Shown here piece after piece: positions 36,325-45,551 of a DNA stretch of 64,000 nt (position 1 is the first letter of the stretch; each line of letters opens with the position of its first letter). The notes under the pieces are model-generated. The model saw nothing but the letters and a program-made list of their open reading frames with translations, did not search any database and had not been told where the DNA came from. Position numbers and translations under genes: made by a program. Origin of the DNA: Bacteroidaceae bacterium (GTDB taxonomy: Bacteria; Bacteroidota; Bacteroidia; Bacteroidales; Bacteroidaceae); assembly GCA_016286165.1 (NCBI GenBank), contig JAEESE010000016.1, forward strand, positions 1 through 64,000, given 5' to 3'.

Positions 36325-36399
36325 CATTAAAAATAGGCCTTAATATATTAAAAGATGTAAATCTTTAGCCCAAAAGATACGGCAATACGAAGAAAGTTG

Positions 36400-36407
36400 T
36401 ATCTTTG
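36400..36407 (+). promoter_or_regulatory. -7 box of the NTF2-like gene
   Basis: TATCTTTG followed by CAT lies 39 nt before the ATG. Confidence 0.65.
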
Positions 36408-36446
36408 CATTTGCAAAGTTTAGATAGCAAAAGACATTACCTAATT

Positions 36447-36944
36447 ATGGAAACTAAATTAATACTTAAACGACCGGTTCACACTGGACTCGAAGCACGC
36501 CGCGAGAAAGAAGCCGTTCGCCGACTGCTCACATTCGAGCGTTTCGCACGTGACAATCAGTTATGGGACCAGATGCTTGCCTGCTACGTGAAGGGAGCTA
36601 GCGTCAAGGCTTCATGGTTTGAAGGCTCTGTAGCCGAGTTTGCCAAAGCTCTGGCCGCTCGCACCGACCATATACCATATCATGTTCACGCATGCCTCGT
36701 CTGGACACACGGCAACCGTGCTGTGGCCATCGTGGAAACCACTTTTCCCGTGAAGACCGAGATTGCCGGCGTAACGTTCAACCAAACGGGCGATTCGCAG
36801 TACATCTACAAGCTCACTCGTGACACAGGTGAATGGTTCATCGAATCATGCACTACCATACTCGAGGAACTGCCTGGCAAGAGCCGTCCCGAGTACCTAA
36901 CCACTCTCTACGAGGAAGCAGACAAATGGCTGCAGAACGGCTAA
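36447..36944 (+). CDS. NTF2/SnoaL-like domain protein
   Basis: A 165-aa cytosolic protein. The ATG at 36447 (METKLILKRP) is chosen over an upstream frame start that overlaps the promoter. A helix with RREKEAVRRLLTFERFARDN leads into a cone-shaped NTF2-like beta fold: MLACYVKGASVKASWFEG, AVAIVETTFPVKTEIAGVTF and QYIYKLTRDTGEWFIES. SnoaL-like proteins bind or modify small ligands; no catalytic residue can be named here. It is transcribed alone, ending at the hairpin 36973-36996. Confidence 0.75.
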   Translation: METKLILKRPVHTGLEARREKEAVRRLLTFERFARDNQLWDQMLACYVKGASVKASWFEGSVAEFAKALAARTDHIPYHVHACLVWTHGNRAVAIVETTFPVKTEIAGVTFNQTGDSQYIYKLTRDTGEWFIESCTTILEELPGKSRPEYLTTLYEEADKWLQNG

Positions 36945-36972
36945 GGACCAAGCGGCCGACAGCTAATAACAG

Positions 36973-36996
36973 CCCAGGGCCAAGCCCTGGGTTTTT
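36973..36996 (+). terminator. Terminator of the NTF2-like gene (AGCCCAGGGC hairpin, copy 3)
   Basis: CCCAGGGC (36973-36980) pairs with GCCCTGGG (36984-36991), followed by TTTTTG. It shares its stem with the hairpins at 13885 and 19067. Confidence 0.8.
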
Positions 36997-37017
36997 GTTT
37001 TTCGAAAGAAGCTTGTT

Positions 37018-39528
37018 ATGAAGAAACTGTCTTTTTTTCTGCTCTTATTCACGACATTGGTTGCCTGTCAGAAACCTTCTGACGATGAATATGTAGCCTT
37101 CCTCTACGACAATATGTCGCTTCCCGACAGCATCGACTATCCGCGTAGCTACTACGAAGAACAAGTCTCTCTGGCACTGAAGGCAAGGAGTGAAATGCCT
37201 TGGGGCGAGGATGTGCCCGAACGCGAATTCCGCCATTTCGTGCTGCCGCCACGAGTGAACAACGAGGACCTTGACAACTTCAGGGGGATGTACTACGAGG
37301 AACTCTCTGCACGAGTGGCCGACATGAGTATTGCAGATGCTATCCTCGAGGTAAACCACTGGTGCCATGAACATGTCACCTACCGCCCCACGAGTGCTCG
37401 CACACTGGGACCGGCATCCACCATTCGCACGGCTTATGGCCGTTGCGGAGAGGAGTCTGTGCTGCTGGTAGCAGCATTACGCACTGTTGGAATTCCTGCC
37501 CGACAGGTCTATACCCCGCGATGGGCACACACCGATGACAATCATGCTTGGGTTGAAGCTTGGGCCAACGGCCGATGGCACTTCCTCGGCGCTTGTGAAC
37601 CCGAGCCCGTTCTAGACCTTGGATGGTTCAACGAGAGTGCTTCGCGCGGATTACTCATGCACACTAAAGTATTCGGAAACTATGATGGCCCGGAAGATGT
37701 GGTGAACCAAGAGCACAATCTCACCGAGATAAACGTCACCGACAACTATGCTCCTACGCGCCGCGTAACCGTTGCCGTGGTCGACTCAACAGGCAAAGCC
37801 GTTGACGGCGCCAGGGTAGAGTTCAAGGTCTACAATTACGCCGAGTTCTACACCGTAGCCACTAAACAAACCGACGGTCTGGGTCGCTGCTCGTTCAGCG
37901 CAGGTCTGGGCGACATGATGGTTTGGACTTCCACAGCAGATGCAGCAGCCTACCAACGCGTCAGCTTTGCCACCGACGACCTCGTCACGCTAACCTTACG
38001 GCCCACAGCTGAGGTGCTCGCGTCTATGCCGTCATCGTTGGACATCACGCCACCAGCACCTTCAGCCAAGTTGCCCGAGGTAAGCGACAAACAAAGAGCC
38101 GAGAACAACCGCCGCCTGGCACTTGAGGATAGCATCCGACACGCCTATGAAGCCACGATGAAAGACCAGCGCATACGGGGCAATCAAGCCGTTATCACCA
38201 CTTTCCGCGACAGCGCCAAAGCCCGCGGCTTCTCCTCTATGGCCGAGCAACTCATCGCCGCGCTCCCGGACAAGGACCTACAGGACGTCACTCTTGACGT
38301 GCTTATCGACAACCTTACAGCCAAGCATGACGCAGTGCTCACTGAGTTAGAGCGTTCCTATATACTGTCTCCTCGAATCGAGCGCGAGCGCTTGACGCCT
38401 TTCAAAGCCATCCTGAACAAGAACTTCAAGGACTTTGACGCCGCAGCTATCATAGCCTGGACAAAGAATAGTATCGAAATCATCGAGGGGCGCAATCCGC
38501 AGCATTTGCGCATCACACCTCTTGGCGTATTCAACAGCCGCAAGGCCGATGCCCTTGGTCGCGACATTTTCTTCGTTGCTGCCTGCCGTTCGGTAGGGAT
38601 ACCTGCGCGTATCAACGAGATAAACTCCAAGGTGCAGTATGTCGATTCCCTTGGTCAGTGGATTGACGTAGCCTTCGATGCGCCCGCCGATTCCACTTTA
38701 TTAGCAGGTGATTCGCCGTCAGACTACGCTTCCGCTGCTACGCCTCAAGGTGTTCTGCGCCTATCGTACACGCCTGCTCAGTTTGTTCCCGATGCCAAAT
38801 ACTACACTCATTTCACCATCTCGCGCCTCGACGATGACAACCATCTGCAGCTGCTCACCTACCCAGAGGAATCCACATTCCAAAACACCTTCGCCGAAGG
38901 TGTTGAACTAGACATAGGCTCATACATCCTCACATGTGGCACTCGCATGGCCAACGGCGGCGTGCTGGCTTCCATGCAAAGCTTCGAAATCAGTGCTGAC
39001 AGCCTCACCGAAGTGGCCTTCACCCTGCGCGAGAATGCCGATGAGATAGCAGTTATAGGCTCGCTCAACGCCGAGGACTTATATAAACCCTTAGAGCTTT
39101 CGACAACAGATAATAAGCTTCATGCCGGCGCTGCACCGACCTCGCTGCTCGCCACCTGCGGTCGTGGCTACTATATCCTCGGTTTTGTGGCTCCTAACCA
39201 CGAGCCTACCAACCATGCCCTGCGTGATATCTCTCTCGTGAACAAGGACTTGGAAGGTTGGGGTCGGACTATCGTTCTATTGCTTGAGAACGAAAATGCA
39301 GCAGCACGCTTCAACACCGCTGAATTCTCAGGCCTGCCTGCAACGGTAGCCTGGGGCTGCGACATTAAAGGCGCCATACTCAAGGAGGCCATAGAGCATC
39401 AGCACCTGACCACCTCTGCCTTGCCCCTCTTCCTTATCTGCGACTCCTTCAATCGTGTCGTACATGTGCAACAGGGCTATACCATCGGTCTGGGCGAGCA
39501 ACTCCTGAAAGTAATCAAGCAGTTGTAA
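37018..39528 (+). CDS. Transglutaminase-like lipoprotein, 836 aa
   Basis: A lipoprotein signal (FTTLVAC, Cys near residue 17) is followed by two transglutaminase-type regions. The first (about residues 100-210) has C143 in GRCGEESVLLVAALRTVGIP and H176 in DDNHAWVEAW, but the usual catalytic Asp is replaced by FLGACEPEP, as in a distinct subfamily. The second region (about 440-560) has LGRDIFFVAACRSVGIPARI without the catalytic Cys/His set, so it is probably structural. A carboxypeptidase-like beta domain lies at about 245-330. The protein probably acts on surface proteins or peptidoglycan-linked peptides; the substrate is unknown. A LolA-like gene follows by 32 bp. Confidence 0.82.
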   Translation: MKKLSFFLLLFTTLVACQKPSDDEYVAFLYDNMSLPDSIDYPRSYYEEQVSLALKARSEMPWGEDVPEREFRHFVLPPRVNNEDLDNFRGMYYEELSARVADMSIADAILEVNHWCHEHVTYRPTSARTLGPASTIRTAYGRCGEESVLLVAALRTVGIPARQVYTPRWAHTDDNHAWVEAWANGRWHFLGACEPEPVLDLGWFNESASRGLLMHTKVFGNYDGPEDVVNQEHNLTEINVTDNYAPTRRVTVAVVDSTGKAVDGARVEFKVYNYAEFYTVATKQTDGLGRCSFSAGLGDMMVWTSTADAAAYQRVSFATDDLVTLTLRPTAEVLASMPSSLDITPPAPSAKLPEVSDKQRAENNRRLALEDSIRHAYEATMKDQRIRGNQAVITTFRDSAKARGFSSMAEQLIAALPDKDLQDVTLDVLIDNLTAKHDAVLTELERSYILSPRIERERLTPFKAILNKNFKDFDAAAIIAWTKNSIEIIEGRNPQHLRITPLGVFNSRKADALGRDIFFVAACRSVGIPARINEINSKVQYVDSLGQWIDVAFDAPADSTLLAGDSPSDYASAATPQGVLRLSYTPAQFVPDAKYYTHFTISRLDDDNHLQLLTYPEESTFQNTFAEGVELDIGSYILTCGTRMANGGVLASMQSFEISADSLTEVAFTLRENADEIAVIGSLNAEDLYKPLELSTTDNKLHAGAAPTSLLATCGRGYYILGFVAPNHEPTNHALRDISLVNKDLEGWGRTIVLLLENENAAARFNTAEFSGLPATVAWGCDIKGAILKEAIEHQHLTTSALPLFLICDSFNRVVHVQQGYTIGLGEQLLKVIKQL

Positions 39529-39529
39529 G

Positions 39530-39557
39530 AGTTAAAAGTTAATAGTTAAAAGTTAAG
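39530..39557. repeat. 7-bp repeats before the LolA-like gene
   Basis: AGTTAAA, AGTTAAT, AGTTAAA, AGTTAAG end 3 bp before the ATG at 39561. Confidence 0.85.
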
Positions 39558-39560
39558 AAA

Positions 39561-40190
39561 ATGCGTAAATACATCCTTTCATTCCTGATTGCATCACTGA
39601 TGCCGTTCACTGTTTCCGCACAAAGTGCGCGAAATATTCTCGATTCCACAGCAGCCCGCCTGTCTGCTCCGGGCGGCATAAAAGCCCAGTTCAAGGCAAC
39701 ACAATTCAACGGCACATCCGCTGAAGGCAATGCCACTGGCACACTGTTGCTACGCGGCCGGGCTTACCAGGTCACTACCAACGAGCTACTCACATGGTAT
39801 GACGGCACCACACAATGGTCCATGATGCGCGGTGGCGACGAGGTAAACGTAACCACACCTAGCGAAGCCGAGCAGGCTCAACTTAACCCCGCAACACTTA
39901 TCAACATCTATAAGAAAGGCTACAAATACACACTGAACAAGTCCACACTCCGTGGCCACAAGACCTTCGTGGTGCATCTGATAGCCAAGAACAAAAAGGC
40001 TTATTATCCAGAGATTTTCATCGATGTGGAGCAAGGCACCTATACCCCCTTGTGCTTCCGCGCCAAGCACGATGGCAACTGGATGCGTTTGTCTGTGCTC
40101 TCGTTCACGACTGGCCTCGACCTACCTGCCTCTGAATTCACTTTCCCCGCCAAGGACTATCCCAACGTGGAAGTGATTGACCTGAGATAA
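39561..40190 (+). CDS. LolA-like outer-membrane lipoprotein carrier family protein
   Basis: A 209-aa periplasmic protein with a signal peptide (to about residue 20, TVSAQ) and an unclosed LolA-type beta barrel: RNILDSTAARLSAPGGIKAQ, GTLLLRGRAYQVTTNELLTW, YDGTTQWSMMRGGDEVNVTT, and FTFPAKDYPNVEVIDLR at the end. LolA carries lipoproteins from the inner to the outer membrane. Bacteroidales have several divergent paralogues, so this may serve another lipidated cargo. Confidence 0.8.
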   Translation: MRKYILSFLIASLMPFTVSAQSARNILDSTAARLSAPGGIKAQFKATQFNGTSAEGNATGTLLLRGRAYQVTTNELLTWYDGTTQWSMMRGGDEVNVTTPSEAEQAQLNPATLINIYKKGYKYTLNKSTLRGHKTFVVHLIAKNKKAYYPEIFIDVEQGTYTPLCFRAKHDGNWMRLSVLSFTTGLDLPASEFTFPAKDYPNVEVIDLR

Positions 40191-40243
40191 AATCATTCAC
40201 CATCTGATTATTTACTACCGTTCAATAATCCCCAACCAAAATA

Positions 40244-41182
40244 ATGGAACACATTAAATTACTTATTCTCGGCAGCGGCCCTGCAGGCTATACAGCTGCC
40301 ATCTATGCCGGCCGCTCAGGCCTCACACCTATCATCTACGAAGGTCTGCAGCCTGGCGGACAACTCACCACCACCACCGAAGTGGAGAATTTCCCTGGCT
40401 TTGCCGAAGGAGTTGACGCCAACGAGCTCATGGACAGCATGCGCCAGCAGGCCATCCGCTTCGGAGCAGACATCCGCGAAGCCATGGCCATTCGCACAGA
40501 CCTCAGCCAGCGCCCCTACCACGTATGGTTCGACGACGGCAGCGAAGCCACATGCGACAGCCTCATAATAGCCACTGGCGCTTCGGCCAAATACCTCGGC
40601 CTTGCCGACGAGGAGAAATACCGCGGCCAGGGCGTATCTGCCTGTGCCACCTGTGATGGTTTCTTCTACCGTCGCAAGCGCGTAGCTGTTGTTGGCGGCG
40701 GTGACACAGCTTGTGAGGAAGCCTCATATCTTGCCGGACTGGCCGAGAAGGTGTATCTCATCGTGCGGAAGCCCTATCTGCGTGCTTCACAGATTATGCA
40801 GGACCGCGTGCTGAACAATCCCAAGATTGAAGTCCTATTCGAGCACAACACGCTCGGACTCTATGGCGAAGAGGGTGTTGAAGGCGCTCATCTCGTGTTC
40901 CGCAAGGGCGAAGCCGACGAGCGCCGCTATGACCTGCCTATCGACGGCTTCTTCCTCGCCATAGGTCACAAGCCCAATTCCGATATCTTCCTGCCCTGGG
41001 TTAAGACCGACGAGATAGGTTATATCATCACCGAAGGCGATTCGCCCCGCACTGGCATTCCCGGTGTTTACGCCGCAGGAGACGTGGCTGACCCGCATTA
41101 TCGTCAGGCCGTCATCGCTGCCGCCAGCGGAGCCAAAGCCGCCATTGAGGCCGAGAAATATCTCGCTTCGCTTTACGCCTAA
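40244..41182 (+). CDS. trxB: Thioredoxin reductase
   Basis: A 312-aa cytosolic flavoenzyme that reduces thioredoxin with NADPH. The FAD site is LILGSGPAGYTAAIYAGRSG at the N-terminus. The redox pair C134/C137 lies in SACATCDGFF. The NADPH site is VAVVGGGDTACEEASYLAG, and VYAAGDVADPHYRQAVIAAASG is the second FAD block. Length and motifs are standard. Confidence 0.97.
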   Translation: MEHIKLLILGSGPAGYTAAIYAGRSGLTPIIYEGLQPGGQLTTTTEVENFPGFAEGVDANELMDSMRQQAIRFGADIREAMAIRTDLSQRPYHVWFDDGSEATCDSLIIATGASAKYLGLADEEKYRGQGVSACATCDGFFYRRKRVAVVGGGDTACEEASYLAGLAEKVYLIVRKPYLRASQIMQDRVLNNPKIEVLFEHNTLGLYGEEGVEGAHLVFRKGEADERRYDLPIDGFFLAIGHKPNSDIFLPWVKTDEIGYIITEGDSPRTGIPGVYAAGDVADPHYRQAVIAAASGAKAAIEAEKYLASLYA

Positions 41183-41263
41183 CCTGCGTCACCTTCACAT
41201 GAAGGCTGTTCACAGGCACTCCAGTCCTACCTCTTAAGAAAGATTTTCAAACACAGAATAACT

Positions 41264-43702
41264 ATGAACCGACTGCTAACCCACATTGTACTCCTCGTCG
41301 CCTTTGCCTGCGGCGCCTTGGCACAAAGCTATTCGCCAACAGGTTTTGGCGAGGCTACACCATTGAACGATAACTGGCGATTCACGCTCGACGACGACAG
41401 CGCCGCCATAGCACCAGCCTTCGATGACAGCCGATGGCAGCGCGTGCGTCTACCACACGACTGGGGGCGTTCTCTCCCCATGTCGCCTGACGCAGGCTCT
41501 TGCCAAGGCTATCTTCACGGAGGCATAGGCTGGTACCGCTGCCATTTTCAGGCTCCCACTGCCGAGTGCACATACATCTATTTCGAAGGCATTTACAACC
41601 GTGCCACTGTTTATATCAACGGTCATCGGTTGGGTTATCGGCCAAGCGGGTATGCTCCGCAGCTCTACGACCTCACGCCACACCTGAGCTCCGACAACGT
41701 CATAAGTGTGCGCGTAGACCATTCCCGTGAAAATGATTCACGCTGGTATACCGGTTCGGGCATCAATCGTCCCGTGTGGCTGGTCAGCGCCACGAAGAAT
41801 CACTTTGCTCCTTGGGGCACATCGTGGAAGGTTAAGAGCCTTACCGCCAGCAGGGCTGTAGTTGAAATTTCAGCAGAAACAGCTCTCCCCGCCAGCGGTA
41901 GCAACGTGGCCATTGACATACTGGATGCCAATGGGAAAGTGGTGGCCAGCGGCAAGGGACAGACATGTAAGCTCACGGTGAACAAGCCCCGCGCCTGGAC
42001 ACTTGACACACCCTATCTTTATAAGATTCGCGCGCGCTTAACGGTCGGGGGCCGTGTGGTCGACGAATCCTTGGTACCGCTTGGCTTGCGCACTTTCCAG
42101 TTCTCACCCGACCGCGGCTTTGCCCTCAACGGCCAATGGATGAAGGTCAAAGGCGTTTGCGTGCATGATGATGCTGGAGTGCTTGGCACAGCAGTTCCCG
42201 CAGCTGTTTGGCGCAGCCGTCTTGCTACGCTCAAGAGCTTGGGCGTTAACGCAATACGCATGAGCCACAACCCACATGCGCCCATTGTCTACTCGCTCTG
42301 CGACAGCCTCGGACTGCTCGTTATGGATGAGGCGAGCGACGAATGGGAACTGCCTAAGCGCAAGTGGCTGAAGGGTTGGAACCAAGGTCGCCCGGGCTTC
42401 GAAGGCTCTTACGATTTCTTCGAGGAATGGATAGACCGCGATGTGGCTGACATGGTGCGAGTGAACCGCTGCCATCCAAGCATCTTCCTGTGGAGCATAG
42501 GTAATGAGGTCGACTATCCCAACGACCCATATTCACATCCCATCCTCGACGGCGGTACCGAAGGCTTCACCCAGCCCATGTACGGTGGATATAAGCCTTC
42601 GCAGCCTAATGCCGAACGCATAGGCATCATAGCTCAGCGACTGGCCAAAGTGGTGCGAAGCCTCGATGACTCACGCGCTGTGACCGGAGCCCTCGCCGGC
42701 GTGGTAATGAGCAACCAGACGGCTTACCCCGAGGCCGTTGACGTAGTGGGCTACAACTACACCGAGAGCCGCTATGCCGAAGACCACCGCCGCTATCCCA
42801 ACCGCGTCATCTACGGCTCCGAGAACCGCCATGATATGCCCGCGTGGAAAGCAGTGCGCGACAACGATTTCATCTTCGGACAGTTCCTATGGACAGGCAT
42901 CGACTACCTCGGCGAGAGCGGTGCATGGCCGGCACGAGGCTCGGAGGCTGGCTTGGTGGACCTCGCCGGCTATGTGAAGCCTCAAGGCCACTATCGTGCA
43001 TCGCTCTGGAGTGAGAAGCCCGTGTGTTATATCGGAGCTTATCCCCGCAGCGGACAGGGACGTGGTGGCGCAGGCGGTAACCGTGGACGTCGGGGCGGCG
43101 ACTTCGTATCATCATCAGCACCAGCCTCGTGGAACTACGCCGATGGTCAGGCCGTGCGCGTAGTTTGCTACACCAATGCTCCCACCGCCCGCCTCTTCCT
43201 CAACGGTCAGCCCATAGGCGGCGAGCCGGTGCGCGATGCTCAAACCGAGATACTCTACTGGGACATCAATTACGCTGCCGGCACGCTCCGTTGCGAAGCC
43301 GGCAATGGCGCCACTGCCGAGATATCAAGTTTCGGGCAGCCGGTCGCTTTAAGCGCAAAGACGGTCAACGAACAGCCGCTTAGTCAGGGTGACGTTGCCA
43401 TCATCGACATCGAAGTGGTTGATGCCGATGGCCATCTCGTCTCGCTCTCAGATGCCAATATAAGCTGTTTTGCAGATCCGCCACTTCGACTTATCGGTCT
43501 TGAGAACGGAGACAACCGCGACACCGGCGACAAGAACTCCTTCTCGCGCCGCGCCAAGGGCGGGCGCCTGAAAGCTTACGTGGAGAGAGCGTCAATGCCG
43601 CAGCGCCAAGGTGCAGCCGCTATGCCCACCTCTGCCACTCCTGCAGTCCACTTCACTACACCGCTACTCAAGGGCATTGACGTGACACTGCAACTGCAAT
43701 AG
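41264..43702 (+). CDS. GH2 glycoside hydrolase (beta-galactosidase type)
   Basis: An 812-aa secreted enzyme. After the signal peptide (to about residue 20, ALAQS) come a jelly-roll sugar-binding domain (about 25-170: RVRLPHDWGRSLPMS, IGWYRCHFQ), an Ig-like domain, and the TIM barrel. The acid/base is E415 (WSIGNEVD) and the nucleophile E520 (YGSEN). Further C-terminal beta domains end at about 812. A Gly/Arg-rich loop (GQGRGGAGGNRGRRGG, about residues 597-612) is unusual. It could release beta-galactose or a related beta-linked sugar; exact specificity is open. It ends in a strong terminator. Confidence 0.9.
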   Translation: MNRLLTHIVLLVAFACGALAQSYSPTGFGEATPLNDNWRFTLDDDSAAIAPAFDDSRWQRVRLPHDWGRSLPMSPDAGSCQGYLHGGIGWYRCHFQAPTAECTYIYFEGIYNRATVYINGHRLGYRPSGYAPQLYDLTPHLSSDNVISVRVDHSRENDSRWYTGSGINRPVWLVSATKNHFAPWGTSWKVKSLTASRAVVEISAETALPASGSNVAIDILDANGKVVASGKGQTCKLTVNKPRAWTLDTPYLYKIRARLTVGGRVVDESLVPLGLRTFQFSPDRGFALNGQWMKVKGVCVHDDAGVLGTAVPAAVWRSRLATLKSLGVNAIRMSHNPHAPIVYSLCDSLGLLVMDEASDEWELPKRKWLKGWNQGRPGFEGSYDFFEEWIDRDVADMVRVNRCHPSIFLWSIGNEVDYPNDPYSHPILDGGTEGFTQPMYGGYKPSQPNAERIGIIAQRLAKVVRSLDDSRAVTGALAGVVMSNQTAYPEAVDVVGYNYTESRYAEDHRRYPNRVIYGSENRHDMPAWKAVRDNDFIFGQFLWTGIDYLGESGAWPARGSEAGLVDLAGYVKPQGHYRASLWSEKPVCYIGAYPRSGQGRGGAGGNRGRRGGDFVSSSAPASWNYADGQAVRVVCYTNAPTARLFLNGQPIGGEPVRDAQTEILYWDINYAAGTLRCEAGNGATAEISSFGQPVALSAKTVNEQPLSQGDVAIIDIEVVDADGHLVSLSDANISCFADPPLRLIGLENGDNRDTGDKNSFSRRAKGGRLKAYVERASMPQRQGAAAMPTSATPAVHFTTPLLKGIDVTLQLQ

Positions 43703-43724
43703 TTACAACAACATACCTTCCACC

Positions 43725-43752
43725 AAAGCCTCCCATGGGGAGGCTTTTTTTG
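43725..43752 (+). terminator. Terminator of the GH2 gene
   Basis: AAAGCCTCCC pairs with GGGGAGGCTTT across a 2-nt loop and is followed by a run of T. Confidence 0.88.
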
Positions 43753-43825
43753 TAAGGTCAGTTCCCTTATAACTCCCTAAGAAGAAACTACTTCCCTACA
43801 ATTTCAAAATTAATTCACATTTTCT

Positions 43826-43856
43826 TTTGCTCTAATCATATTATTCTCTACTTTTG
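43826..43856 (+). promoter_or_regulatory. Promoter of the 441-residue transglutaminase-like gene
   Basis: TTTG (43826-43829), a 19-nt spacer and TACTTTTG (43849-43856) match the consensus fully. Confidence 0.8.
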
Positions 43857-43883
43857 CGCCAAAATTCTAACCATGCAAGTTAT

Positions 43884-45206
43884 ATGAATCTGAAAAACTA
43901 CCTTTACCTCGTGAGCATCGCTGCTTTGACGGCTGCCTGCTCCAATGCCGACGACCTCGGCGAAATGACGCCTTCTGAAACCTTTAGCGCACAGGCCATG
44001 CAGTCGGCGCCCGACGATGAAATGTTTGCACAGCGCAACGGCGAGAAACTGCTTACCGGAGCATACACAGACCCCGCCGACTACAGTCACTACTACAACG
44101 ACCCCGTAATAGCTGAGCACGTCAACCGCCTGATGTGTGAAGCAGACACGAATATGGCCGCAGGCCTCAACAGTGTGGAAATCACCGACGAACACCTAGC
44201 TGAACTGAAGAGTTTTGTCGAAAGCACAATTCTCACAAACGAAACCAGGCAGTACGCCAAGATGATGTCTATACTCAAGTGGATTCGCGCAAACATCAAA
44301 TACGACTACAATGACCAGGACGCCTACAGCGTGTTCAAGAACCGGGTAGCGGTGTGCCAAGGCTATTCCAACCTGATGGTGGCAATGCTCCATACTCAAG
44401 ACATCAAAGCTACCGTGGCCACTGGTTTTCTGGCTAATACCGGCGGTCATGCCTGGGTGTATGCCCTGGCCGACGGCACATGGTTTGTAGCTGACCCCAC
44501 AAACCGCAACACCGTCTACAGAATGAAAACTGACATAAACCAATACAAAGGCACTCTGCAACCTTGGAACATTGACATGCCCTTGGCACAGGACGACAAA
44601 TTCGTTTACGATTTCCGCGACAAACATTTCAATATCCGGCAGGTCATTACCAGCGACGAACTGGTAAGCGTGCCGTTCGGAGCTCTCGGTTATCGTATCA
44701 CTGCCTTCAACCCCATCGGCGGCATAAACGAGAATGTGCGCGAGCTCTACCTGAGCTCTAACATATTCTCTATCGGCGAATATGTTCAGGGCTTGCGTGA
44801 GCATGGTTCCAACCTCACCAACGTCTATGTACTCAATGCCAGCAACCGCTACATCAACGAATTTGATGGCTGCGTCTATAGCATCAAATACAATAGTGCC
44901 AACAAGACTACTACCTTCCTCAAACTGCTCTACGTCCCAGGCGGCAAACGCGAAATCAACTTTGCCCCCATGGCCAAGATTTCAAGCAAGCTCATCGAGG
45001 AACTGCCAAACGTAGAGATAATCCATTTCGACCCAGCCACCTTGGAGTTTGAGGACTTCTCCATAACGGGCGCGCCAAACCTGAAAGAGATTTACATTAA
45101 CCAAAATGCCAAGACAAGCAGTAAGGCCTTCAACGACCTTCCTGCCGGATGCAAGATCATCCGCTACGATCCACTCGAGACAGGCATACGACCTATCTAT
45201 ATGTAG
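43884..45206 (+). CDS. Transglutaminase-like lipoprotein, 440 aa
   Basis: The ATG at 43884 (MNLKNYLYLVSIAALTAACS) gives a clean lipoprotein signal; the longer frame begins inside the promoter. A transglutaminase core (about residues 115-210) keeps the full triad: C158 in VAVCQGYSN, H189 in GGHAWVYAL and D204 in FVADPTN. After it, repeated beta units with NVYVLNASNRYINEFDGC and LKEIYINQNAKTSSKAF resemble a BspA-type leucine-rich repeat tail. The protein is probably surface exposed, with the repeat part binding a partner and the core acting as protease or cross-linker. Confidence 0.82.
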   Translation: MNLKNYLYLVSIAALTAACSNADDLGEMTPSETFSAQAMQSAPDDEMFAQRNGEKLLTGAYTDPADYSHYYNDPVIAEHVNRLMCEADTNMAAGLNSVEITDEHLAELKSFVESTILTNETRQYAKMMSILKWIRANIKYDYNDQDAYSVFKNRVAVCQGYSNLMVAMLHTQDIKATVATGFLANTGGHAWVYALADGTWFVADPTNRNTVYRMKTDINQYKGTLQPWNIDMPLAQDDKFVYDFRDKHFNIRQVITSDELVSVPFGALGYRITAFNPIGGINENVRELYLSSNIFSIGEYVQGLREHGSNLTNVYVLNASNRYINEFDGCVYSIKYNSANKTTTFLKLLYVPGGKREINFAPMAKISSKLIEELPNVEIIHFDPATLEFEDFSITGAPNLKEIYINQNAKTSSKAFNDLPAGCKIIRYDPLETGIRPIYM

Positions 45207-45279
45207 GCGGTTCGCCCAGCGTTTGCAGATAAATAGATTTTTTCAAACAACGAATTACAGAAATTCTTATTGATAATTG

Positions 45280-45325
45280 ACGGAGATTGGCGGGTGGATA
45301 CACTCACCAATCTCCGTTCTTCTTT
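45280..45325 (+). terminator. Terminator of the transglutaminase-like gene
   Basis: ACGGAGATTGG (45280-45290) pairs with CCAATCTCCGT (45307-45317), followed by TCTTCTTTT. Confidence 0.8.
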
Positions 45326-45390
45326 TCATAAATCGTCGTTTCGCATTTGTTCACCCGAATGAACACAAAGAAAAGTATGTGCCTTCTGCT

Positions 45391-45412
45391 ACATTATTGC
45401 CATAAATAATGT
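45391..45412. promoter_or_regulatory. Inverted repeats upstream of the K+ channel gene
   Basis: ACATTATT (45391-45398), 6 nt, AATAATGT (45405-45412) is a perfect inverted repeat. A second one (TGTTCA-N6-TGAACA) lies at 45348-45365. Both are upstream of the channel promoter and have the size of regulator operators. Role not shown. Confidence 0.4.
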
Positions 45413-45507
45413 GTATTATCGGGGAATCACTCATGAACATCAGATGTGAAAAAACAGATGAATGAATCTTTTCGTGCTTTTTTTTATGATGATGTCGGTT
45501 TTTATTG

Positions 45508-45515
45508 TACTTTTG
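45508..45515 (+). promoter_or_regulatory. -7 box of the K+ channel gene
   Basis: TACTTTTG lies 37 nt before the ATG. GGAATCACTCA occurs directly after it (45521-45531) and also 98 bp upstream (45423-45433). Confidence 0.6.
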
Positions 45516-45551
45516 TTGTCGGAATCACTCACCTAAACGAACAAAAACGAT

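Noticed and set aside
43045-43110. Another palindromic element insertion, in the GH2 gene (Gly/Arg-rich loop)
   Set aside because: The DNA lacks the C-rich/G-rich inverted arms; it looks like simple low-complexity coding sequence.
43725-43752. Palindromic element copy (AAAGCCTCCC/GGGAGGCTTT)
   Set aside because: It has the short stem and T run of an ordinary terminator directly after the GH2 gene.
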